A stretch of 64,000 nt of DNA from Synechococcus sp. BO 8801. Lineage in GTDB: Bacteria > Cyanobacteriota > Cyanobacteriia > PCC-6307 > Cyanobiaceae. The notes under the pieces were generated by a model. The model worked only from the letters and a program-made list of their open reading frames with translations. It searched no databases and had not been told where the DNA came from. Location of the stretch: contig NZ_NQKY01000006.1 in assembly GCF_002252675.1 (NCBI RefSeq), forward strand, positions 62,001 to 126,000. Reading direction: 5' to 3'. The translations under genes were made by a program, and so were the position numbers. Shown piece after piece: positions 8,269 through 17,186 of the stretch. How positions within the stretch are numbered: position 1 is the stretch's first letter; each line of letters opens with the position of its first letter.

Positions 8269-9116
8269 GTTAATTATGCTTGATGGTTTTAAGAAGGAGT
8301 GCTAGTCTCATCGAATGGTCTGGAGTTTTCGTCAAGATCCGTGGATTCTTTATCTATAACCCAACATTAGCACCTTCCTTCCACGATAACTTTCCCCGAT
8401 CAGGGTGAGGAGCCCTCCTTCACCATCGGCCACATGCCTGGCTTTGGTTTGCCGCTAGTTAGTTCATGGTTTCCTCAGGGCGCCCCCCGGGGGAGGAGTC
8501 GGACAGCACCGCCAGTTCGATACGTCCATCAGGGAAGCCATAATTCGCTCACATGGCCTCCAGGAACCCGAGATCACGAGAAGCCAGGCCTGGATTATCC
8601 TTCGACAGGCCGGTCCCCACTCCGTGGGCGGAAGGGTCGTAATCCTTCCTGTCAGTCACTGTCCCAAGACCTCACGTCCCATTCATCGCCAACCCAAGGC
8701 CCGACTGACACTGATCGGTCGGTCACGCTTGATCCGCCGGAGCATCTCGATGAGGGCGTCCTGCTGATTGCACCTACTCTCAGGCTTCCACTACTGGCCC
8801 AAGGGCACTGGCCTGATCCAACGTTCTCGGGGGGCAGCCGTACCTAGCGGGCCTGTTCACCAGCTCTTACCCAGTGGACGCAGCAGTTGGTTAACCATGG
8901 GAGCCCAGGGAAGGTAAAACTATAGATAGGATTGTCGGCGGCGATCTCTTGGAGCGTCTTGCGGCCACATATCGCTTCCATGGGGCCCTTAGCCTTGTAC
9001 TCGGGGCTGTGGGTGAGGCGTTTGCTCATGTGTGGGAGCCTATGTGAGAGGCGGCAACCAGCCTCTGAAGTTGAAGATGGACCATATCTAGAAAAAGGAC
9101 ATCATCTGAATGTCCA
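8269..9116. other. Intergenic region holding one R repeat
   Basis: It contains R2 (8936-9110). The plus-strand frame at 8434-8847 is proline/serine-rich with no domain signal and is not called. No other element is recognised. Confidence 0.45.
8936..9110 (-). repeat. R2: IS3-type orfA end remnant
   Basis: Minus-strand ATG at 9029 starts MSKRLTHSPEYKAKGPM and runs through GRKTLQEIAADN before drifting out of the family. It is preceded by a degenerate terminus (CTTTTTCTAGATATGG). The layout is the same as in R1. Confidence 0.75.
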
Positions 9117-10010
9117 TCATTGTTGTTCGTTTATGACCTCCTGGTCCCAGACAATAGTCTGATCCACGTTTGCATGATACCAATCGACGTCACTTCCTTC
9201 AAAGAAGTAACCATAAGGCACTGATTGAGCACGTGCTCTCATCCATTCCCGAATCAGTTCAGTGCACAGCTGTCTATTCTGACGAAAGACTAGAATACTT
9301 TCTAGATTCTGTGATGCCGATGGAGCGAGGTTGAAGCTGCCGTATATTGCTGACAATTCTAGCCTATCCACTAGTTCAGAAATGCTGCGCCTACCATTGG
9401 CATCTGCGATCTGACTTGGATTGGATAAGCGAAGTAAATGGTCATTTAGCGGCAGTCCATTCGGGTCGTTATGCTTAATGCCTATCATAAACTTATGGTG
9501 CATTAGCGCAGGGTATCTAAGTCCAGCAGGAAGATAGTAAAATACATAAACTGGTGACTTAATGCACTCCAGAAGAAATTGATGAATCGCTTCATTGTCA
9601 GCTAGTTCGGGGTTGCCCGCATCAAGGAACTCACCTATGAACTCGTCGATTGCATTTGGGAATGCCTTCATTGCAGAGTATGCGAGAAGAACTCTATTCC
9701 TCTTATCGGGATCCTTGGAGTCAGGCTTCATCCAGTCTTCACCATTGACCACAAAGTTGCAGAATTGCAATCTACCAAGTCGATCTAGGATCTGCTGCTC
9801 CCAGAGATGATATTGACAACCAATTACGCCGTCCTGCTCATCAAGCCACTCTGTGATTGCTTCATAACAGTCGAATCTCAGCTGAGGCTCTAGCGATCGA
9901 CCAGGGTCATGGAGATCTCTTTGATAGAGCTGCACCCTCGTCAGTCGTTCTTGATTATAGTTAATGACACCATCGTTAGCCCCTCCTGTTCTAGGCGTTC
10001 GCGCAGCCAT
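9117..10010 (-). CDS. Phospholipase D-like protein (single HKD-type site)
   Basis: A 297-residue protein. Around residues 170-180 it carries MHHKFMIGIKHND, an H-x-K core as in the HKD motif. Around 220-240 it has IYGSFNLAPSASQNLESIL, the G-S-x-N...N-x-E segment that follows HKD in PLD-superfamily proteins. One such site per chain is typical of the Nuc-like endonucleases, which work as dimers; phospholipases carry two. No signal peptide is seen, so a cytoplasmic nuclease is the best guess. The N-terminal ~120 residues are not recognised. ATG at 10010 is preferred over the TTG at 10019. It is the only gene between R2 and the small ORF at 10307. Confidence 0.65.
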   Translation of the reverse strand: MAARTPRTGGANDGVINYNQERLTRVQLYQRDLHDPGRSLEPQLRFDCYEAITEWLDEQDGVIGCQYHLWEQQILDRLGRLQFCNFVVNGEDWMKPDSKDPDKRNRVLLAYSAMKAFPNAIDEFIGEFLDAGNPELADNEAIHQFLLECIKSPVYVFYYLPAGLRYPALMHHKFMIGIKHNDPNGLPLNDHLLRLSNPSQIADANGRRSISELVDRLELSAIYGSFNLAPSASQNLESILVFRQNRQLCTELIREWMRARAQSVPYGYFFEGSDVDWYHANVDQTIVWDQEVINEQQ

Positions 10011-10306
10011 ACTCAGCAATAGAAGGTCACTATGAGATACATGCTACCAGCCAGGTTCAACATATAGCAGCTCGAAATGCGTAATGATGCGATATCAGGC
10101 ATGTCCGGGCTGGCCCTGATGAAGTTTGGGCTGGTGAGAGCCAAGCTGGCCTCACCTGTCCGCCCTGCCATAGCTTGCCAGCGACCGATGCCCAGGCCCT
10201 TTGGTCAGTGAGATCGTGTGCTGGGGGAAGGGGGGCAGGAAGGGAAATGAACCTTGTCCCTGTCCGGCCACGGGAACCCTGTAACCAGTCCTCCCACTCC
10301 ACCACC

Positions 10307-10516
10307 ATGACCCGCTACCTTTGGCACTTCGATGCTGATGGCTGGCCCCTCGAACGCATCGACACCGAGACCGGCGAGCACGTCCCTGTCTTCACTGGCG
10401 GGCCAGAGGAGTCGCTCTCCCCCGAGGAAGGTGGGCGGACCTTGGCCTGCTCCATTCCGAAGGTCTCGGGGGTGGATTGGGACTTCAGTGGTCAAGGAGA
10501 CACTTGTGGGGATTAG
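10307..10516 (+). CDS. Small repeat-associated protein, copy 1 (intact)
   Basis: A 69-residue protein, MTRYLWHFDADGWPLERID, then TETGEHVPVFTGGPEE and ACSIPKVSGVDWDF. It has no domain I recognise. Related frames occur at 34943 (frameshifted), 41879 (stops) and 51126 (intact). All four share an upstream leader (GGGAACCCTGTAACCAG-like) and are followed by the same non-coding block and an R repeat. The protein pattern is kept in two copies, which suggests real translation. Acidic and tryptophan-bearing; function unknown. Confidence 0.55.
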   Translation: MTRYLWHFDADGWPLERIDTETGEHVPVFTGGPEESLSPEEGGRTLACSIPKVSGVDWDFSGQGDTCGD

Positions 10517-10605
10517 GCGCTCATCATCTGATCAGAGTGGTGAGTCACCATGACGATGATGAATTGACACCCTCCATGTGGACCTAAAACCTCATCGGCC
10601 ACGTC

Positions 10606-10977
10606 TCACTCGTCCTCATCGGCTCCGCCAACAGGAATCAGCCGGATCTGTTTCCGCCCGAGCTTGATCTCGAACTCATCGCCTGGCTTGAGATCGAGCA
10701 TGGCGGTGTAAGCCTTGCCCACCAGCAGGTTGCCGTTGCCCTGCACCGTGGCGATGTAGCTCAGGCGGCGGCCTCCCCTGCCTTTGCCGTTGACGCCACC
10801 GTCGCCAAGGCTGACACCCTTGGCCTCCAGCAGGGCCTCGTAGAAGGCAGTGAAGTTCAGCCGTTCGCAGCCATCCTTCTTGGTGCTGATATAGCCGGCG
10901 GCTCGAACCAGGTCGGATTTGGAGGCATCGCCGAGCTCCTTGACTTTGGCGAGGAGATCGGATCCTGTGAGGGGCAT
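10606..10977 (-). CDS. Cyanobacterial AbrB-family regulator
   Basis: A 123-residue free-standing cyanobacterial AbrB protein: MPLTGSDLLAKVKELGD, the KDGCERLNFTAFYEALLEAKG helix region, and the C-terminal AbrB-like beta domain VQGNGNLLVGKAYTAMLDLKPGDEFEIKLG. Members are global DNA-binding regulators in cyanobacteria and normally act as dimers. The protein is a close paralogue of the N-terminal part of the fusion at 4226-5602 but lacks the hydrolase. ATG at 10977 is chosen because homology starts there; the longer frame to 11028 is not conserved in the fusion. It sits inside a composite repeat, between the small ORF at 10307 and R3. Confidence 0.85.
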   Translation of the reverse strand: MPLTGSDLLAKVKELGDASKSDLVRAAGYISTKKDGCERLNFTAFYEALLEAKGVSLGDGGVNGKGRGGRRLSYIATVQGNGNLLVGKAYTAMLDLKPGDEFEIKLGRKQIRLIPVGGADEDE

Positions 10978-11689
10978 GAATCTAAGGCGTCTATAGAGGC
11001 AAGGTAACGTCCTGGATGAACCACGCAAGCCTGAGAAGATTGTGCGGATGGCCGTCCCTATGCATGCGAACTCTCGAGGGTCTCTGGAGCTGGTGCTACC
11101 CCGAGAACTTTCTCTCTGGGAAATGACAGTCGCCAGTAGAGCGATCTTGCTCAGGCTGAGCTGGGCATAGGGGTGAGTGTGCTCGGGGGAGTCTGGCGAT
11201 GTCGGGGGACTGGCAAACAGTGATGAACCTCAAGAGGTCCCGGGTTCGTACTCGGGTGAGTGGGCTGAGATGGCGCGGCTGAGTAGGGGATGCGGGAGGG
11301 GCAGCTGGCGGGGCCGATCATCGTGGTTAACCAGCTGTGCGGGTCCCCACCCCCCACACCCCCGAGGACGTTCCAGCGTTGCATCAACGGATAGCTTCCT
11401 CCTCAGCCTCACTTCGATTGGGCGCACCGACTGGTCGGCCGCGATCTCTTGGAGCGTCTTGCGAACCCTGATCGCCTCCATAGCAACCTTGGGCTTGAAC
11501 AAGTGGCTGGGGGAGGGTGACGTTTGCTCTACGGGTGAAGTCTCCCTATCAGGGAGGTAGCCCGCCTCAGAGGACAACGATGGGCCCTGTCCAGAAGGCC
11601 CAGTCCACCTGAAGCACGCGCTGAGAAAGACCAGCTGTTGACAGTTCCGTAAGAAGCACTAGCAAATAGGGGAGATCTGACGTCAGCCC
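10978..11689. other. Repeat-filled intergenic region
   Basis: It holds a block from ~11179 to 11372 (GTGCTCGGGGG ... GTGGTTAACCAGCTGTGCGGGT ... CGAGGACGTTCC) that recurs at ~35.16, ~42.06, ~50.07 and ~51.34 kb, followed by R3. No gene is called. Confidence 0.6.
11434..11612 (-). repeat. R3: IS3-type orfA end remnant
   Basis: It keeps GATCTCTTGGAGCGTCTTGCG on the plus strand (complement codes RKTLQEIA), the palindromic CTCCCTATCAGGGAG and a CCTGTCCAGAAGGCCCAG terminus. The orfA start codon is lost. Confidence 0.7.
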
Positions 11690-12781
11690 ATGGCCCTTAC
11701 GGAAGCAGACCTGCCCCTAGCCAGCAGTGCTGTCCAGCGGGTCCTTGAGTTGGGCGTCTCGGGGGACAAGGATCAAGAGAAGTTTCTGGGGAACCTCTCC
11801 GCGCTGGCATCGCGTAACGGAGATCTCTGGCTGGGTGGCGATGAAGGAAACAGTCTTTATCAGTTGAAGGATGTCGGTGAGGAGCACTATGGCGACCCCA
11901 TCGAGGTGGATCTCAAGGATTATGGCCTAGCCGACGGCGATGACGATGAAGATGGCGAATCGGATATCGAGGGTCTGGCCTTCGATGGTGATCGGCTCTG
12001 GTTGGTGGGCTCTCACAGCCTGCGGCGCCGCAAGCACGACGAGAACGAGAACCCGCTAAGGCTATACAGCAAGAAGAAGCAGAGCACCAACGCTCATGTG
12101 CTCGGCTGCCTGCGCTTGGATGAAAACGGACAGCCGGTGGCAGGGCAGCGATTGGCTTTCGATTCGGAGGCGCGCTGTGACGCCCTTACCCACGCCCTGG
12201 AAGATGATCCGCTCATCTCTCCGTTCCTTTCGACCCCCAGCAAGGAAAACGGTCTCGACATCGAAGGTATCGCCGCCCGTGGCTCCCGGGTGCTGGTTGG
12301 GCTGCGGGGGCCGATCCTGCGGGGTATCGCCCTGGTGCTCGACCTGCAGATGGGCGGGCTTGATGGCGATGGTCCCACACTCACCCTGGACGACCATCAC
12401 GTCCGCTACCTCTCCATCGGCGGCCTGGCGGTACGCGATCTAGCCGTGGTGCCAGGAAGTGACGACGTCTTGATCCTCGCTGGGCCGACGATGACCCAGG
12501 TGGGCCCCTGTTTTATCTACCGCTGGGGAAAGGCTCTCAGTGCAGCCAGGAAGGAGCCCGATCCGGACGTCATCACTCTGGAGACGGTGGAGCCTCTGCT
12601 GTGGATCCGTGATGGGCGTTCCGGTAAAGCCAAAGAGGGCAGTGACAAGCCAGAAGGCTTGGAGGTGCAACCACATGGTGGCCGTCTGCTGGCTTGGGTG
12701 GCCTATGACGACCCCACCAAGGCTCGTCGGAAGGGAAAGGGTGCCAGAACCCGCCTCGATGGCTTTGTGTTGCCGGAATGA
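11690..12781 (+). CDS. DUF3616 protein (predicted beta-propeller)
   Basis: A 363-residue protein matching the DUF3616 pattern: LSALASRNGDLWLGGDEGNSLYQL, then SDIEGLAFDGDRLWLVGSHSL, GLDIEGIAARGSRVLVGLRGPILRG and a C-terminal PEGLEVQPHGGRLLAWVAYDD. The repeated x-x-GLA/IEG...LWLVG strands suggest a beta-propeller. An acidic loop (DGDDDEDGESD) near residue 85 could bind cations. No signal peptide is present, so it should be cytoplasmic. Substrate and role are not known to me. Start at ATG 11690, the first in frame. It is followed 166 bp later on the same strand by the nuclease at 12948, and both lie between R3 and R4 as one cassette. Confidence 0.7.
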   Translation: MALTEADLPLASSAVQRVLELGVSGDKDQEKFLGNLSALASRNGDLWLGGDEGNSLYQLKDVGEEHYGDPIEVDLKDYGLADGDDDEDGESDIEGLAFDGDRLWLVGSHSLRRRKHDENENPLRLYSKKKQSTNAHVLGCLRLDENGQPVAGQRLAFDSEARCDALTHALEDDPLISPFLSTPSKENGLDIEGIAARGSRVLVGLRGPILRGIALVLDLQMGGLDGDGPTLTLDDHHVRYLSIGGLAVRDLAVVPGSDDVLILAGPTMTQVGPCFIYRWGKALSAARKEPDPDVITLETVEPLLWIRDGRSGKAKEGSDKPEGLEVQPHGGRLLAWVAYDDPTKARRKGKGARTRLDGFVLPE

Positions 12782-12947
12782 TTCGGCTCGACATAGAAGT
12801 AATTCACTGGGCAAGCTTGCCTATCCCGGGCACTACATTGACTGGGCTCCTTCCTACGAGCGGAGAACACGTAAAGATGTGTAGCGATTAACAGGCTCTT
12901 AAAGTTGAATTCGTAGCATCGGCATACTTAACTGTTGAGAGCGTTTC

Positions 12948-14204
12948 ATGACTGGCTACGACGAGTCTTTTCTCTCCGGAATTGTGCTGCCCATCCCTAA
13001 GTTCAGAACTGAACTAACCGCGGAACTTTTACGCAAGGGGAAGGTCTTTCATTATCCGAACTATTCCGTTGTCATGAATGGCTCGCCAGGCAAGCGATCG
13101 CCAGTGATTGTATGCCTGAACATCGACCAAGGACAGCTAAAGGAGACAAAGAGAAAGAACAACTGGCGTATTGACCCAAGGATCGGGGTAACTCATCAGC
13201 TTGACAATGACTACTACGAGAAGAATCCATGGGACAAGGGGCACATGGCACGTCGGGCTTCCGCCGCATGGGGAGGTACAGCAAGAGATGCACAGTATGC
13301 ATCGGACGAAACATTCTATTATTCCAATAGCACCCTTCAGCATGCAAATCTAAATCAGGATGAATGGTTAGGACTGGAAGACTGGGTTCATCAACTAGAT
13401 TTGGACAAAGATGGGAGAATAACATCCATGTGCGGTCCAATTTATGGAAGCTATGATCGGACTGTTAGCCCGTCTGGTCGGCAGATCGCGCTAGTTCCTG
13501 CTGGGTTCTTCAAAATAGTTTGCTTCATTAACAAGGAAACTGACAAGCTAGACGTTCGTGCCTTTATCATGTATCAAGACGCGAAGGCATTAGCTGACAA
13601 GAGCGGACGCAATAGATATGACAACCAAACCTATCAGGTCACTATCACCGAGATCGAAGAGAAAACAGGGTTAATGTTCGAAGACTCGATCTTTCAAGCA
13701 AATCCACTATACTTCTCCGACACCAATACAACCCCAGAAGAGAATGTCATCATCCTCCCAGAAGAGATAGAAGTTGCTAAGCCTCAAGACCTCATCGCAG
13801 CAGGGGACAAGCGGCAGACGGTTTTGGACGATATTGTTGATATCTTTATCGCTGTTGCCATGCCTGACCCTCCCGGTGATGATGCAGGTAATGAGTGGGT
13901 CTCATTAATTAACTTGGGAAGTGAGACGGTGGATCTAACGGGCTGGAAGCTCTGTGATAAGTCCGACAATGAGATTCTCATAGATTCCATTATTGCTGAT
14001 GCAGCCTCTCGTTCTCTAAGCCCTGGAGAATCCCTTGTCCTCAAAGGCCTTGAGCCACTTAAGCTAGCAAATAAGGGTGGAGTGATCAAGCTCTTCAACG
14101 CTGCCAACGAGCGGATTGACTGGGTGAACTATACGAAGAAGATGGTGTCGCCAGGCAAACCAGTGCATTTTTTGGCGCCACGAAACACGTTGGAAGTGAT
14201 GTAG
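12948..14204 (+). CDS. DNA/RNA non-specific endonuclease with C-terminal lamin-tail domain
   Basis: A 418-residue protein. Residues ~20-240 are a beta-beta-alpha-metal endonuclease of the NucA/EndoG type: YPNYSVVMN, then NPWDKGHMARRASAAWGG containing the D-x-G-H catalytic motif, and TFYYSNSTLQHANLNQDEW supplying the metal-binding Asn. Residues ~295-405 form a lamin-tail (LTD) domain: NEWVSLINLGSETVDLTGWKL, LSPGESLVLKGL and NAANERIDWVNYTK. LTD domains are linked to extracellular or membrane-associated nucleases in bacteria. No signal peptide is visible, unlike secreted NucA, which is unusual. The gene is rather AT-rich compared with its upstream neighbour. Confidence 0.85.
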   Translation: MTGYDESFLSGIVLPIPKFRTELTAELLRKGKVFHYPNYSVVMNGSPGKRSPVIVCLNIDQGQLKETKRKNNWRIDPRIGVTHQLDNDYYEKNPWDKGHMARRASAAWGGTARDAQYASDETFYYSNSTLQHANLNQDEWLGLEDWVHQLDLDKDGRITSMCGPIYGSYDRTVSPSGRQIALVPAGFFKIVCFINKETDKLDVRAFIMYQDAKALADKSGRNRYDNQTYQVTITEIEEKTGLMFEDSIFQANPLYFSDTNTTPEENVIILPEEIEVAKPQDLIAAGDKRQTVLDDIVDIFIAVAMPDPPGDDAGNEWVSLINLGSETVDLTGWKLCDKSDNEILIDSIIADAASRSLSPGESLVLKGLEPLKLANKGGVIKLFNAANERIDWVNYTKKMVSPGKPVHFLAPRNTLEVM

Positions 14205-15016
14205 GCAATAGATGAAGTTCTACGATTATTTCCGGCGTATGTTACGGCATGGCTCGCTGGCAGGATGGTTTGTTGGTAAATCCATCGTCTCCTGATTTCT
14301 CCGTCCATTCAACATTTTTGGTAACTGACACCTGAACTGCGGCAGGGGCGCCAAATTTCTAGCAGGTCCTAGATCTAGTGCACCAAATGCCCGAGGGCGA
14401 TCGCTCAGAACGCCACGTAACGAGAGATCGCATCAATGGCAACCCTGGCCTTGAACTCGATGCAGTGGGTCCGGCTCATACTTTTCAGTTGCAGAACCTC
14501 TTCAAGGGTGGTGAGCAATCACAGAGAATGTCGACTTGGGCTGTCCAGCAATACCAGTCAACCCCTGAAGCGGCCAATATCCTCGTGTTAGTAAACAACA
14601 TACTGAGACTAGATAACTAGAAAGCAAGAAACTCAGAGTCTACTTATAGGGATTTTTGCAGTGGACACATGCAAGCGAATACGCTAGCCCTCAGACCACT
14701 GGCAATGCTAGAAAGAACCAAGGTCTAGAAGAGAAAAGCCCCAAAAGAGCAGAGGGCAAAGTGAAGGAGAATGCAAAGTATCTTGAAAGCTTACGGTTAG
14801 AATGCAATCTCTCTAAGTATTTCTTGAGTCGGATTTCGTCCGCCCTTTCCTTCCCATGGAGCAGTTGATTGATGCCATGCTTCGTTCCATACAATGGAGG
14901 TGTGAACAGCTTGTTAGCAATCTCGTCGGCAAGGCTCATAGTCTTCGGTTCATGCAGGAGATCCAGAGACAGATTTGTCAAGTATCGTCAACTTACACAA
15001 GGCAAGTCAAATTGAC
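14205..15016. other. Decayed region with partial R repeat
   Basis: It contains R4 (14399-14482). A minus-strand frame of 96 codons at 14691-14981 (MTNLSLDLLHEPKTMSL) has plausible composition but no recognised domain or start signal; it is left as a possibility only. Confidence 0.4.
14399..14482 (-). repeat. R4: partial IS3-type orfA end remnant
   Basis: Only the middle of the unit survives: GCATCAATGGCAACCCTGGC and CTTGAACTCGATGCAGTGGG, with the complement coding a broken FKARVAIDAI. The terminus side is missing. Confidence 0.5.
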
Positions 15017-15709
15017 AATTCTGGAGACTGCGTTGGGACCTGTAGACAGGGCCGCTTTCGCTGAGCACCCGTCGGCAATCGATTCCCAGTCTGACGAACC
15101 AAGCCACCAATTCACTCAAGAAGCCCACCGTGGTCGGAGCCTACTCGTCAGCTAAGACCTTTACGTAAGACAGGCAGGTGGCGTCATCCACTGCAAACTG
15201 CACCTTCTCGTAGCCCCGCCCGAGGAGCTTCCCTAGCGTGGATCACCGGTGATCCGGTGCCCAACACGGTTGAACCGGGCCAGCTGTTTGATGTCGACAT
15301 GGATCATGTCGCCCGGTTGCTCCCACTGGTATCGCTGCACCGGCGGCTTGGGGTCGAGGTTCCGCAGCCGACTCAGCCCCAGGCGCCGCATCGCCCGGGC
15401 CAGGGTGCTGATCGGCACCAGCAGCAGCCGGGCGATTCTATGGAGGGTGCAGCGCTGGTGCCTGAGGTCCACGGCCTGCTGCAGTTGCGGCGGATCGAGC
15501 GTCCGCCGCTGGGTACGGCGCAAGCTGCGACGATCCGCCAGTGCTGTTACACCACCCTCTAGGTATCGGGCCAGCCACATGTAGGTGCTGCGCAGGCTTA
15601 TGCCGGCTTGCGCTGCCAAGGGCTTGAGTGGTACGCCCTTATCAAGAGGCCGACGGATGATGCGTTCCCGACTGATGGGCTTCAGACAGGCCAGTGTGTG
15701 GCTATGCAT
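15017..15709 (-). pseudogene. IS481-family transposase, decayed
   Basis: The N-terminal 158 codons (15233-15709) are intact: the helix-turn-helix LAAQAGISLRSTYMWLARY and RRLGLSRLRNLDPKPPVQRY lead to GDMIHVDIKQLARF and the RVGHRITGD segment. The frame then breaks. Downstream to ~15017 the complement still reads YEKVQFAVDDATCLSYVKVL, a stop, GFLSELVAWFVRLGIDC and LSESGPVYRS, i.e. the DDE core with its second Asp replaced (ESG instead of DNG). A frameshift, an in-frame stop and loss of the C-terminus make it inactive. IS481 transposases are single-ORF DDE enzymes of ~320-400 residues. Confidence 0.8.
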
Positions 15710-15872
15710 GGATGGTGAGGTCTTGGGACGGGAGGTGACACCCCGACACTGGTGACCTCACACCCAATCGTCAGATTAACAACGTAGTGGTTCTACACAC
15801 TTAAGCGACAGAAACGTGATAGGGTTTCCTCACATGCTCAGCCGGAGCATGCTGGCGCGACAACAACGCTGA

Positions 15873-17186
15873 TTGATGCCGCCCCTCATTCCGGGGGATG
15901 TGAGAATTCAGGCCCACCGGATTGAGGCCGATGGGGGCGAAGACAGCGGATTTAAGACCGACTACCCCCAAACCATTCAGGAAAAGCCCATGTGGATGTT
16001 TGCACCCACTGCCAACCTAAAGGATTTTGAGCGTGTCCCCGGCCTCACGGAAGCCTGGAGCGACTTCATTAGTGACCAGTATGAAACCAACCTCTACGGC
16101 AAACCCAGCGATCGTGTCGAATCAGCACTCGAAGAACTGCAACGGTGGGGACGCTCTGACAGCGATTTGCGGGTCTACAACCCGGCTTCGATGCCCATTC
16201 CGGATCCTTCTCCATTGCGAAATGTCACCTGGTCGGCATTGCCCACCAGCTTTGATGAGCAATTCAATACAGTTCGCGAAAGGCTGACCTTTTTGGATAC
16301 TCCGCAGCTTTTTAATGCCTCCCTACGAACCCGTATCCAGGATGAATACTGCGAATGGGTCGTCCAGCGCAATCCCAGTGGTGCCATTACCGAGGTCCTC
16401 TTTACCAGTGAACCGCCGGAATATTATGATTTTTTGTTTGTCAAGTCCCAAGCCTCCCGCGATCTTCTGGTGACGCTTTATCGGGAAATCACAGGGGTTG
16501 CGTCTATCACCCTCAGTGACCTGGTGGATGCACGGGGGGATTACGACTGGTACAACCGGTATAACAATGAGTATGCGGTTCACATGCAGCAGCCCAACAA
16601 CACTCTAAGCGCTCAGATCAATATTGTGTCGCGGTCTTGCCTGCTGCGTATCAACAGTCTGGGGACGCCCATTGTGGATGCCCTAGGCCTGATACGCTGT
16701 GGGCGCTACGGTGACCCAGCCCGTCAAAGTGACCCTCGCATTGGAAGTGCCATCAATACCTTCACCCGTGAAAACCGGTTCATCACCCTCGAAAATCCGG
16801 TGGGACTGTATATGAGCGGTGTAGACTGGAACGGCTGGGAAACTCCAGACGGTACCCCTGCCCAAACCTTTTGGAGCGTGCTGCGGGGCACCCAAAACGC
16901 TGACCCAAACCTCTCATACATCGCCAGGGCGCGGTTTGCCGTGCCGCCAGAGATGGGCTACACCGTCTCTGACCTCAAAATTGGCGGCGAACCCATTGAG
17001 TTTGGTGCCCAGATTGCGGCTCGCCTAAACATCCGCGTGGGAGTTTACGTCAGTGATCCGGCGAACGTCCCGCCGCCCCGTGCGATTGGCTGTACAGGCA
17101 CGACGCCGTTTCCCCTAGCCAGCGGGGGACTGTCGATGGCGATGTCTTCTGGAGGCGGTGGCACCCGTACGGGGGGAGGTCAGTAG
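15873..17186 (+). CDS. Hypothetical protein paired with DyP peroxidase
   Basis: A 437-residue protein that I do not recognise. It begins MMPPLIPGDVRIQAHRIEADG (an ATG at 15876 is equally likely) and has Trp/Tyr-rich segments (PMWMFAPTANLKDFERVPG, EYCEWVVQRNPSGAITEVLF, VDWNGWETPDGTPAQTFWSV) and a Gly-rich tail (SSGGGGTRTGGGQ). No signal peptide or membrane helix is seen. Its stop codon is followed at once by the ATG of the peroxidase (17187), so the two are co-transcribed and probably act together. The tail could be flexible and bind the partner. The pair forms a cassette between the dead IS481 gene and the IS1182 remnant. Confidence 0.7.
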   Translation: MMPPLIPGDVRIQAHRIEADGGEDSGFKTDYPQTIQEKPMWMFAPTANLKDFERVPGLTEAWSDFISDQYETNLYGKPSDRVESALEELQRWGRSDSDLRVYNPASMPIPDPSPLRNVTWSALPTSFDEQFNTVRERLTFLDTPQLFNASLRTRIQDEYCEWVVQRNPSGAITEVLFTSEPPEYYDFLFVKSQASRDLLVTLYREITGVASITLSDLVDARGDYDWYNRYNNEYAVHMQQPNNTLSAQINIVSRSCLLRINSLGTPIVDALGLIRCGRYGDPARQSDPRIGSAINTFTRENRFITLENPVGLYMSGVDWNGWETPDGTPAQTFWSVLRGTQNADPNLSYIARARFAVPPEMGYTVSDLKIGGEPIEFGAQIAARLNIRVGVYVSDPANVPPPRAIGCTGTTPFPLASGGLSMAMSSGGGGTRTGGGQ

